A stretch of DNA of 64,000 bases, from positions 186,001-250,000 of the forward strand of contig NZ_FNAI01000008.1 in the NCBI RefSeq assembly GCF_900101875.1. The letters are read 5' to 3'. This document shows positions 45,336 to 52,946 of this stretch, piece after piece. The position numbers and the translations under genes are program-made. The notes below the pieces were generated by a model. That model searched no databases and had not been told where the DNA came from. It saw only the letters and a program-made list of their open reading frames with translations. The stretch's first letter is position 1; each line of letters begins with the position of its first letter. Source of the stretch: Mucilaginibacter pineti. GTDB taxonomy: Bacteria > Bacteroidota > Bacteroidia > Sphingobacteriales > Sphingobacteriaceae.

Positions 45336-46658
45336 TTACCTGTTTGGCTTTGTTCTGCTGTAACCACTTTCGCCGTGAAACCACTTGGTTCCCTGCCCGG
45401 TTAACCATAGGTAATAATCAGAGGCCAACTCATCTTCAATTCCCACGAATTTCAGCCCTGCATCCCCATTTAAAGGAACATCTGCCTGACGCGCGGTTTT
45501 GTAAATGGCCGTACCCTCATCAATTTCATCAAACATGGCTACATATAATGATTTGGCTCCAACGTTTTTTGCACCTGCAATTTGCTGCCATAAAAAGTCG
45601 CCTTTGAGGCGGGGAATAGCATTGTAAATGGTAGGATCCTTGTGCATGTTGCCCCAGGTAAAACCCGGAAACACGAGGGGAACGTAATCAACCTTATTGG
45701 CCTTGCACCATTGTATATCATCATACACATTTTGCGCGTTGTAGCTTTTGGAATCAAACCGACCAACAGCCCAGGGCATTATGATATCTGATTTTTTTAT
45801 GAGCGCTGCCAGTAAAGGTGATTTTTCGGTATCGTTACCCAACGTTCGCCAATAGTATGGCACACCAAGCATTACCGAAAATTTGTTGTTTGTTCCTTTA
45901 AGCTTATCTACTAATTTGCTAACATCGTCAATAGTATAACGCCTGTTATCATTAAAACCCACACCCCATAAAGTTACGAGCGGCTTGCCGTTGTGGTATA
46001 AATAGGTGGGGTTCTCTTTATTATCAGCCAGTTTAAAGGTGGTAAGCAACTCGTTCCAATCTTGCTCAACAAAGGCCACATCGGCGCTTGAGCAACCGCT
46101 TAAATCATACATTACGCTAATTGCCCGGCCGTATTTTTTGGCTGCTTTAAGGGCGTTTGCAAGTACTTTATTAAAATGTCTTTTACCCGATGGGTTTTTG
46201 ATCTCACCTACAAAACGCTGCATGTGAACGCCATCAATGCCATAATCTTTCATCCATTTAAAATGCAGGTCGACACTTTCCTCATCATACGGACTGTATA
46301 AGTAGGCATCATCTCCGTTGGCAAATTTGAATGGCGATTTATACTTTTTGGTATATTCGGTAATGTTGGGCCAAAAATCAACATTGGTATTGCCGGGATA
46401 AAAGCCCCCATTGCCCTGGTAATGGTACCAGCCGCGATCTGAGCCATCTCCTTCGGCAGCAAACCAACCCTGGTAGCCGGCCATAACCAAATTAGTGTAG
46501 GATTTATACTTTAACCCCGTGGTGTCATAAACCATTCCCGGGTTGGTTACCGGTGGCTTATCTGGCGGTATTACATCGCCAGGTGCATCGCTTTTGGCAC
46601 ATGACCATATAGATGCTGTTGTTAAAAAAGTAAAAAGTATTGTCCTAAACATTTTCAT
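45336..46658 (-). CDS. GH71/GH99-like glycosidase lipoprotein (copy 1)
   Basis: Lipoprotein of 440 residues (lipobox IWSC, Cys20). Same family as the protein at 38354: LVMAGYQGWFAAEGDGSDRGWYHYQ, FKWMKDYGIDGVHMQRFVGE, and MFDEIDEGTAIYKTA near residue 375 with the two glutamates three apart (about E378 and E381), as in the GH99 catalytic segment. It differs from copy 2 throughout, so the duplication is old and substrate preference may differ. First enzyme gene after SusC, SusD and DUF3823. Confidence 0.82.
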   Translation of the reverse strand: MKMFRTILFTFLTTASIWSCAKSDAPGDVIPPDKPPVTNPGMVYDTTGLKYKSYTNLVMAGYQGWFAAEGDGSDRGWYHYQGNGGFYPGNTNVDFWPNITEYTKKYKSPFKFANGDDAYLYSPYDEESVDLHFKWMKDYGIDGVHMQRFVGEIKNPSGKRHFNKVLANALKAAKKYGRAISVMYDLSGCSSADVAFVEQDWNELLTTFKLADNKENPTYLYHNGKPLVTLWGVGFNDNRRYTIDDVSKLVDKLKGTNNKFSVMLGVPYYWRTLGNDTEKSPLLAALIKKSDIIMPWAVGRFDSKSYNAQNVYDDIQWCKANKVDYVPLVFPGFTWGNMHKDPTIYNAIPRLKGDFLWQQIAGAKNVGAKSLYVAMFDEIDEGTAIYKTARQADVPLNGDAGLKFVGIEDELASDYYLWLTGQGTKWFHGESGYSRTKPNR

Positions 46659-46742
46659 CAGTACATTTTTTTAGATTATGGAAGAAAGTACAGAGGTATT
46701 ACCCTGATGGTATCGCCTATAATACTCTCTTCAAAAGACATT

Positions 46743-46777
46743 AGCAGGCATATAAATCGATTTTGAATATGCCTGCT
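46743..46777. terminator. Intra-operon hairpin between binding and enzyme genes
   Basis: AGCAGGCATAT (46743-46753) pairs perfectly with ATATGCCTGCT (46767-46777) around a 13-nt loop, within the 128-bp gap between the DUF3823 stop (46787) and the GH99-like start (46658). On the minus strand no T run follows, so it is more likely an RNA-processing or stabilising hairpin that keeps susC/susD transcript above enzyme transcript than a full terminator. Confidence 0.4.
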
Positions 46778-46786
46778 GCTGTTTTA

Positions 46787-47497
46787 TTATTTTGGAACGT
46801 CGACCTGTATGATATCAGAGAAGTTATAGCTTTTATAACTATCATTTAACCGAACGCCTACCCGTACAAAAAATGTTCGGCCGGGTAGCATACCGGTCAC
46901 ATCAATTGACATCGTTTTTTGAGCGTCTGTTAAATCGGTATACTCCTTGTTTATCGATACTTTAAACGCGTCAGAAAAGTCTCTGATAGAAGCACCGGCA
47001 CCTACCAGCCTGGTAGTATTTACAAATGGCTGAGCTTCTGTAATAGTTGGCAAACCAGCTGCTATTGGAGCAAAAATGTCATACTTTAAGGTTAACGTAG
47101 TACCATTAAGCGTGGCAGTAAAGTTTTTGATAACGATGTATGGCGTAACCGTAAAGTCATGCTGGGTACCTTTATCAATTTTTACTGTTACCGTATCATA
47201 AATTGGCCAGAAAGCTCCGCCGGTAGGTATGATTTTATAACTGCCCTTAAACAGCTTGGTATCCTCAAACGTGCCATCAAATTTACTGGGGATGGTTTGC
47301 GGACTGGTCCAGCCAATTTGCTGAAGCCTTATTTGAGTGCTGCCGCCTGAGGTAAGCAAATTGCCACCTTCGGAAGAAACCAGATTGCCCTGAAACGAGG
47401 CATTAGGACCGTCATAGTTATCTATTTTTGTACATGCAGTACTTGCCAGTATAGCTATGCCTATTAAAATTCTACTAATACTAATCAGTTTTTTCAT
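46787..47497 (-). CDS. DUF3823-type lipoprotein
   Basis: Lipoprotein of 236 residues (lipobox STAC, Cys22). It has the DUF3823 layout: an N-terminal carboxypeptidase-regulatory-like beta domain (about 28-120, ASFQGNLVSSEGGNLLTSGGSTQIRL in part, FKGSYKIIPTGGAFWPI) and a C-terminal Ig-like domain (about 125-235). Such proteins follow susD in many loci and are thought to help glycan binding at the surface; no enzyme activity is expected. It starts 18 bp after the SusD stop. Confidence 0.85.
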   Translation of the reverse strand: MKKLISISRILIGIAILASTACTKIDNYDGPNASFQGNLVSSEGGNLLTSGGSTQIRLQQIGWTSPQTIPSKFDGTFEDTKLFKGSYKIIPTGGAFWPIYDTVTVKIDKGTQHDFTVTPYIVIKNFTATLNGTTLTLKYDIFAPIAAGLPTITEAQPFVNTTRLVGAGASIRDFSDAFKVSINKEYTDLTDAQKTMSIDVTGMLPGRTFFVRVGVRLNDSYKSYNFSDIIQVDVPK

Positions 47498-47515
47498 CTC
47501 TTAAATTTTAAATTC

Positions 47516-49351
47516 TTAATAATTAGGATTATTAGGGAGTAAGTTAGGGTTCTTGCCAATTTCGCCACCCGGAATACCTTCATAATAAAACTGTTTCTGG
47601 AAAGTGTATTCCCGGTTAAATAATTCAGGTTCGGCAAGGAAAATGTATTTATTTTCGTTAAACACGTAATATGGCATCAGTCCTTTGAAATGCGCGCGGT
47701 CAAGCACCACATCTGCGGTACGCCATCTTTTTAAATCCCAGTAGTACTGGTTTTCAAAAGCAAGCTCCATGCGCCTTTCCCTGCGTACCAAGTCAAGCGT
47801 TAAAGCACCTGTAATGGGTTTGGCACCGGCACGATCCCTGATTTGGCCGATGCAAACTGCAGCATCGCCGGTGTTACCTAATTCAAATGCTGCTTCGGCA
47901 CGGTTCAGCAATACTTCGGCGTAGCGCATGTCTATCCAAGGCTGCTCGCTTCTGTTCAGGTCAACTGTTGCCTGTGGTTTGTTATAATCAACGTATTTAC
48001 GTACATAAAAACCTGTACGGGTTAGCTCATCGCCACCTGTCCACGGACCAGTAAAGCCAATAATCTGTTTGCCTTGATAAAGCGTTTTTGTATCGCCCGC
48101 AAGTATATACGAACGTGAGTTTGGCTGTTTGGCAACCTCAGCCGCAGCTGTACCGCTGAACGAAGGGTAAATACCCCGCTGCATATCAAAGGTTAGCCCT
48201 CTTAAAGTTGCACCCGGGAAATAAATAGTAGCCAATAACCTTGGCTCAAGCCCGTTCATCAGATCGGCGCGATCATTAAAACGTTTAGGTGTGCCATCGC
48301 CGTTGGTTACCGGCAGATCGCCCCAAAGGCTTACCAGATCTAAAGTTGGGTATGAGCGTGAAAGCGCATTGGCTGTAAAATAACGCGGCGACATGGTAGC
48401 ATCCCAGCTATGAGCAGTATTGTTAGCAATAGAATACTGTTTTACGAAGATATTTTCTTTACTGTCGGCTTTCAAAAACAGATCAACATAGTTCTGTACC
48501 TTATCCGGATTTGCGTTATACAGCTCATAATGACCCTCAAGCAGTTTGGCGGCATCATAAGCGGCCTGAAAATAGGTATTTGCCTTGCTTTCAGGAATAC
48601 CTACCAAACCCAGCGAACGTGCCTGGCCATCAACAAAGTTTGTTGAACCATATTTGGCAACACATGCCGCGTATAACATCGCCCTTGATTTTAAAGCTGC
48701 CGCTACATATTTGTTAGCTCTGCCTTTGTCGTTGGTTTCTCCCATCATCTGGTAACCCAGGTCAAGCTCTGCTCCAATAAAATCCCATACAGCCTCTTCC
48801 TTGTCGCGGTGTACCTGCAACTCAGATAGTGGAGCGCCGGGATCCTGGGCAACTTGAATAATTGGCACACCGCCATAGCGTTTAGCCATTGCATAATAGT
48901 AATAGGCCCTTAAAAAGTGAGCTTCCCCCAAAAGCGCGTCTACCTTTGCCTGGGTTAATACGGCTGTGTGTTTAGGCAGTTCGGCAATCAGTGTGTTAAC
49001 GTTCCTGATATCGCCATATGGCCAGTAACCAAAGCCCCCTGCAATATCCATACCGCCAAAAGGACCTACTTCTTCACCTATAACCCCAGCCTCGTTATAA
49101 AAATTTTCCCAGTCGTTGCCTCCATGTTTAAAACCCAGGGGATCACCATTTCCGTCTGGCCGGTACTTGAAATCCTCGATAGGTAAATTTTGATAAATAG
49201 TTGCTAAAACTGATTTAACACCGGCCTCACTACTGTATATAACATCTGCTGTAAATATATTTTTTGGCGCAATATCTAACTTTTGGCACGATGTTACCGA
49301 CGCGCCAACAGTGATAGAAAGTGCTATAATTATTTTATGTATACTTTTCAT
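47516..49351 (-). CDS. SusD/RagB-family lipoprotein (pair 4)
   Basis: Surface lipoprotein of 611 residues (lipobox VTSC, Cys22, then QKLDIAPKN). SusD motifs: LLGEAHFLRAYYYYAMAKRYGGVPII near 135, MRYAEVLLNRAEAAFELG and RRERRMELAFENQYYWDLKRWR in the C-terminal half. It follows the susC stop (49363) by 11 bp. Together with SusC 4 it would import the oligosaccharides released by the surface enzymes of this locus. Confidence 0.96.
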   Translation of the reverse strand: MKSIHKIIIALSITVGASVTSCQKLDIAPKNIFTADVIYSSEAGVKSVLATIYQNLPIEDFKYRPDGNGDPLGFKHGGNDWENFYNEAGVIGEEVGPFGGMDIAGGFGYWPYGDIRNVNTLIAELPKHTAVLTQAKVDALLGEAHFLRAYYYYAMAKRYGGVPIIQVAQDPGAPLSELQVHRDKEEAVWDFIGAELDLGYQMMGETNDKGRANKYVAAALKSRAMLYAACVAKYGSTNFVDGQARSLGLVGIPESKANTYFQAAYDAAKLLEGHYELYNANPDKVQNYVDLFLKADSKENIFVKQYSIANNTAHSWDATMSPRYFTANALSRSYPTLDLVSLWGDLPVTNGDGTPKRFNDRADLMNGLEPRLLATIYFPGATLRGLTFDMQRGIYPSFSGTAAAEVAKQPNSRSYILAGDTKTLYQGKQIIGFTGPWTGGDELTRTGFYVRKYVDYNKPQATVDLNRSEQPWIDMRYAEVLLNRAEAAFELGNTGDAAVCIGQIRDRAGAKPITGALTLDLVRRERRMELAFENQYYWDLKRWRTADVVLDRAHFKGLMPYYVFNENKYIFLAEPELFNREYTFQKQFYYEGIPGGEIGKNPNLLPNNPNY

Positions 49352-49362
49352 ATTTCGATAAT

Positions 49363-52300
49363 TTAAAAGGAAACGTTAGCTCCCAGATTAAAAGTCCTGT
49401 TCATTGGGTAAGTGTATCCGCTTATGCCGTCATTACCGTTACGGGGGCTTGGGCCCTGGTGCTCAGGATCGTAATTCTTTAATCCGGTAAAAGTTAACAG
49501 GTTGTAGCTATTTACATATACCCTAAGCTTTTTAATACCTATATTTTTTAATACCGCAGGAGATAACGAATACCCAAATTCAAGCGATTTTACACGCAGG
49601 TAACTCGCACTTTGTATAGCCTTTGTACCTTGCGCATCTGGCGAACCCATTGCAGGGTAAAATCCGGGTACCCATTGTGTATTAGGATCAAAAACATTTG
49701 CAGCCGGGTCAACTGTATGCCAGCTGTCAAGGAAACGGGTTAAGGCACTTCTATCATACATAAGCGGCGAAGCAAATTGTTCTCCGTATTGTACGTAAAC
49801 ACCTGCTGCACCTTGCAAAACCATATTCATATCAAACCCTTTATAGCTTAATCCAAGGGTAAGGCCATAATTATATAGCGGAATATCAGAAGTAGCAATA
49901 GGGTGATCATCTTTACCATCTATCACACCGTCGTTATTCCAATCTTTATAATAATAATCGCCGGGGATAGTATTGTTGTTACCGCCGCCTGTGTTTACAC
50001 CATAATTGTAAATTTGGTTGTAGGTTGTAAATTGGCCCGCGTACTCTTTACCCCACCAAATGTTCTGGTAGCGGTTGGTTTGGTTTTCTTTCCAGTTTGA
50101 ATACTCATTACCTGAGTTGCCACGTAAAACCTTCAAATTCTCTAAACGGGTGGTACCTATATTACCGGCAATGCTTACACCCACATCTCCAAATGTATTT
50201 CTGTAAGAAATGTTGAAATCTAAACCTTGTACTCTTTGGCTATTATAGTTGATCTGCGGTACGTCTGCACCTACAGTTCCTGGCAATGCCGTACTTGGTG
50301 TTGCTGCCAGGCCGGTTTCGTCACTTCTGAAAACTTCTATAGTACCATCTACTTTTCCGCCAAATAAACCAAAGTCTAAAGCAAGGTTGCTTTTGGTTAA
50401 TACAGACCAGGTTAAGCCAGGGTTACCAAGTTTTGGAGTCGAGCCGTTTACTGCACTTGGGCCAAAAATATAGCTATTTATGGGATAAGTATATCCGGCA
50501 ACATAGTTAAAAGCATTTCCACCATCGTTTCCTGTTTGGCCGTAAGAGGCTCTCAGTTTCAGGTTAGAAATGATATTGTCAGATACCAGATCATGGAAGA
50601 ATTTTTCCTTGGTGATAACCCAACCTACTGATCCGCCGGGGAAAAAGCCCCATTGATCCGGTCCGGGTTGATATTTATTTGAACCATCCCTGCGGAATAC
50701 AAATTCAAGCAGGTATTTTCCTTTATAATCATAGTTGAACCTTCCAATTACACTTCTGTAACCTACGTCCTGCAAGCCATTAATGTCCATACCGCCAGAC
50801 ATGTTTGAGTTTGGCAACCCCCCAAATAAGTATTCTACAGGGATCTCCACATCGCGGTGGGCATTAAAATTATCAGCAGTTTGATGGCTTTGCTCATAAG
50901 TGAACATTGCAGCTACATTATGATCATTAAAGAATGTATGCGCGTAGTTTAAAGTTAACTGGCTTGATGTGTTTAAATGGGTATAATAAGCACGGCTCAC
51001 ACCTGCAGGCAAGTTTACCTGGTTGGGTAAATATATATTGTTTGCTGCGTCATAAGTGTATAAGAAATATGACTTTTTAAGTTCATTATTATCGGCAACA
51101 CCGTAATCAATGTTAAACAAAGCCTTTGCGGTAAGCCCTTGTATACCTGGTATGTCATACGTTAAATTTAACTGGCTGGTAACGGCTTTGTTCCTGTACC
51201 TTTTTGAGCCAACTTTATCAGCATCTGTCATGATCGCCGGGTTTTGATTATCTCCCCCTGGTATAAGGTTTGGGTACAGCGGATTATCATTGGCGTAAAT
51301 CTGGTTTACAGGTTTCTGGTTCCAGGTATACTTATAAACAGTCCATTCATCGGTATAAGGCTGGTTTTTTTCATCCATCCAGGCGGATGTTAATACCTGC
51401 GCTTGTAAGCCTTTTGTTATTTTTGCAGTAACGTTTGAACGAAAGTTATACTTGTTGTAGTTTAAATCGCCGGTTTTAAAAACACCATCCTGCTTTAGGT
51501 AACCAAAGTTAAAAAAGTAGTTTAGCTTATCATTTCCACCGTCTATATTTAAGTTATGATTTAATTGATTAGCTGTTTTTCTGAAAACGAGGCCTATCCA
51601 GTCTGCAGCTTGGCGCTTGCCGTCAATCCAGGGTTTCATATCATTATATGAATACACCGGTGTAATATTTGATACAAAGTTATTGGCAAAATCACGTTTC
51701 GCTTTCTCATTGGTCAGCATCATGAAATCAACAGCGCCAACACCTTCTGGCATCCCTAAAAACGTCTGTACCGCATCGTTAAATGAGTAATTGATGTTCA
51801 CTTTTCCGTTTTTACTGCCTTTTTTGGTAGTAATTAAAATGGCACCGCCGGCAGCCCGTATACCATAAATGGATGCTGCAGCATCTTTCAGTACAGATAT
51901 GCTTTCAATTTCGTTAGGGTCCATACGGCCAATGGTTGATTGGTCGCCGCCAATTACACCATCAATTACAACTAATGGGGCACTTGTATATCCCCTGATG
52001 TTCAGGACGTTTGAATAAGAACCGGGCTCGGCTGTTGTTTGCAAAATACGTACACCCGGTATTTTACCGGTAAGCATATTAATCACACTCTCATTCTTTG
52101 TAGTGGTGATCTCTTTATTTTGAAGTGTTGCAATAGATCCTGTAATAGTTGCCCTTTTTTGAACACCGTAACCTACCACTACAACTTCATCTAAGTTTGA
52201 CTGTAAGGAGGTAAGGGATATATTGATCTCGGTACGACCACCTATTTTTTCGATTACAGGCTTCATACCTATAAATTTAAAGGTAAGCTCGGTAGCGTTT

Positions 52301-52494
52301 GCCGGCGCGGCTATCTTGTATTCGCCCGATGTATTGGTAACTGCGACTACAGCGCCAGCCGTTACGGTAACACCCGGCAACGGTAGCCCGTCGTTTGTAT
52401 CAGTTACTTTACCGCTAATGTTTACAGTTTGCTGGGCTAATAAACTGAGCGGATAAAGAAAAATTATAATAAGTAAGTATTTGAATATTTTCAT
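49363..52494 (-). CDS. SusC-family TonB-dependent receptor (pair 4)
   Basis: Outer-membrane receptor of 1043 residues without STN domain. Signal peptide to about 20 (LYPLSLLAQ), carboxypeptidase-regulatory-like domain about 22-95, LDEVVVVGYGVQKRATITGS near 96, plug with IESISVLKDAAASIYGIRAAGG, barrel ending FNLGANVSF. First gene of the nine-gene locus running to 38354 (SusC, SusD, DUF3823, GH99-like, binding protein, GH43, GH43, GH92, GH99-like). Its 452-bp upstream region carries a LacI-type palindrome. Confidence 0.96.
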   Translation of the reverse strand: MKIFKYLLIIIFLYPLSLLAQQTVNISGKVTDTNDGLPLPGVTVTAGAVVAVTNTSGEYKIAAPANATELTFKFIGMKPVIEKIGGRTEINISLTSLQSNLDEVVVVGYGVQKRATITGSIATLQNKEITTTKNESVINMLTGKIPGVRILQTTAEPGSYSNVLNIRGYTSAPLVVIDGVIGGDQSTIGRMDPNEIESISVLKDAAASIYGIRAAGGAILITTKKGSKNGKVNINYSFNDAVQTFLGMPEGVGAVDFMMLTNEKAKRDFANNFVSNITPVYSYNDMKPWIDGKRQAADWIGLVFRKTANQLNHNLNIDGGNDKLNYFFNFGYLKQDGVFKTGDLNYNKYNFRSNVTAKITKGLQAQVLTSAWMDEKNQPYTDEWTVYKYTWNQKPVNQIYANDNPLYPNLIPGGDNQNPAIMTDADKVGSKRYRNKAVTSQLNLTYDIPGIQGLTAKALFNIDYGVADNNELKKSYFLYTYDAANNIYLPNQVNLPAGVSRAYYTHLNTSSQLTLNYAHTFFNDHNVAAMFTYEQSHQTADNFNAHRDVEIPVEYLFGGLPNSNMSGGMDINGLQDVGYRSVIGRFNYDYKGKYLLEFVFRRDGSNKYQPGPDQWGFFPGGSVGWVITKEKFFHDLVSDNIISNLKLRASYGQTGNDGGNAFNYVAGYTYPINSYIFGPSAVNGSTPKLGNPGLTWSVLTKSNLALDFGLFGGKVDGTIEVFRSDETGLAATPSTALPGTVGADVPQINYNSQRVQGLDFNISYRNTFGDVGVSIAGNIGTTRLENLKVLRGNSGNEYSNWKENQTNRYQNIWWGKEYAGQFTTYNQIYNYGVNTGGGNNNTIPGDYYYKDWNNDGVIDGKDDHPIATSDIPLYNYGLTLGLSYKGFDMNMVLQGAAGVYVQYGEQFASPLMYDRSALTRFLDSWHTVDPAANVFDPNTQWVPGFYPAMGSPDAQGTKAIQSASYLRVKSLEFGYSLSPAVLKNIGIKKLRVYVNSYNLLTFTGLKNYDPEHQGPSPRNGNDGISGYTYPMNRTFNLGANVSF

Positions 52495-52764
52495 ATTGCT
52501 TCTCTTTTATGTTTAAGGTTTGATTAATTGGGTACCTGGTTAGGGTAGTAAACAGCGCGTTGCAGCACATACTTACGGCGGGTTAGTTTCGTAATGGTAC
52601 ATAGTTTTAAAGTTTGATTTATACATTCACCTACTTTGCCTGGTTAATGCTAAAAGACGGTGTGTATTGCGTTTATAATTTGATACAAGTAAACGATCAG
52701 ATGACTAATAAAAAATTAATAAAACATTAATTTCAGCTATAAAAACGTTAAAATCATCGCTTTT

Positions 52765-52799
52765 ATGAATTTTTTTGCAATCGATTGCGTAAAATTCAT
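52765..52799. promoter_or_regulatory. LacI-type palindrome upstream of susC pair 4
   Basis: GCAATCGATTGC at 52777-52788 is a perfect 12-bp palindrome with the AAnCGnTT core of LacI-family operators. Outer arms ATGAATTTT (52765-52773) and AAAATTCAT (52791-52799) are also complementary, with spacers of 3 and 2 nt. It lies about 285 bp upstream of susC, between it and the regulator gene stop at 52947. The rest of 52495-52946 is AT-rich with no clear promoter. No LacI-type gene is in the window. Confidence 0.5.
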
Positions 52800-52946
52800 G
52801 TTAATTGAAAAAAAGCAGGCTATACCCGGTATTTGCAGAACAGAATAATGAAATTATTTACTGGCTATAAAATTTTAATTTGCCGGCAGGCATTTTAATA
52901 AGAGTTATAAAAACACATTGATGAGATAATCCGGAGGTGACGTTAT

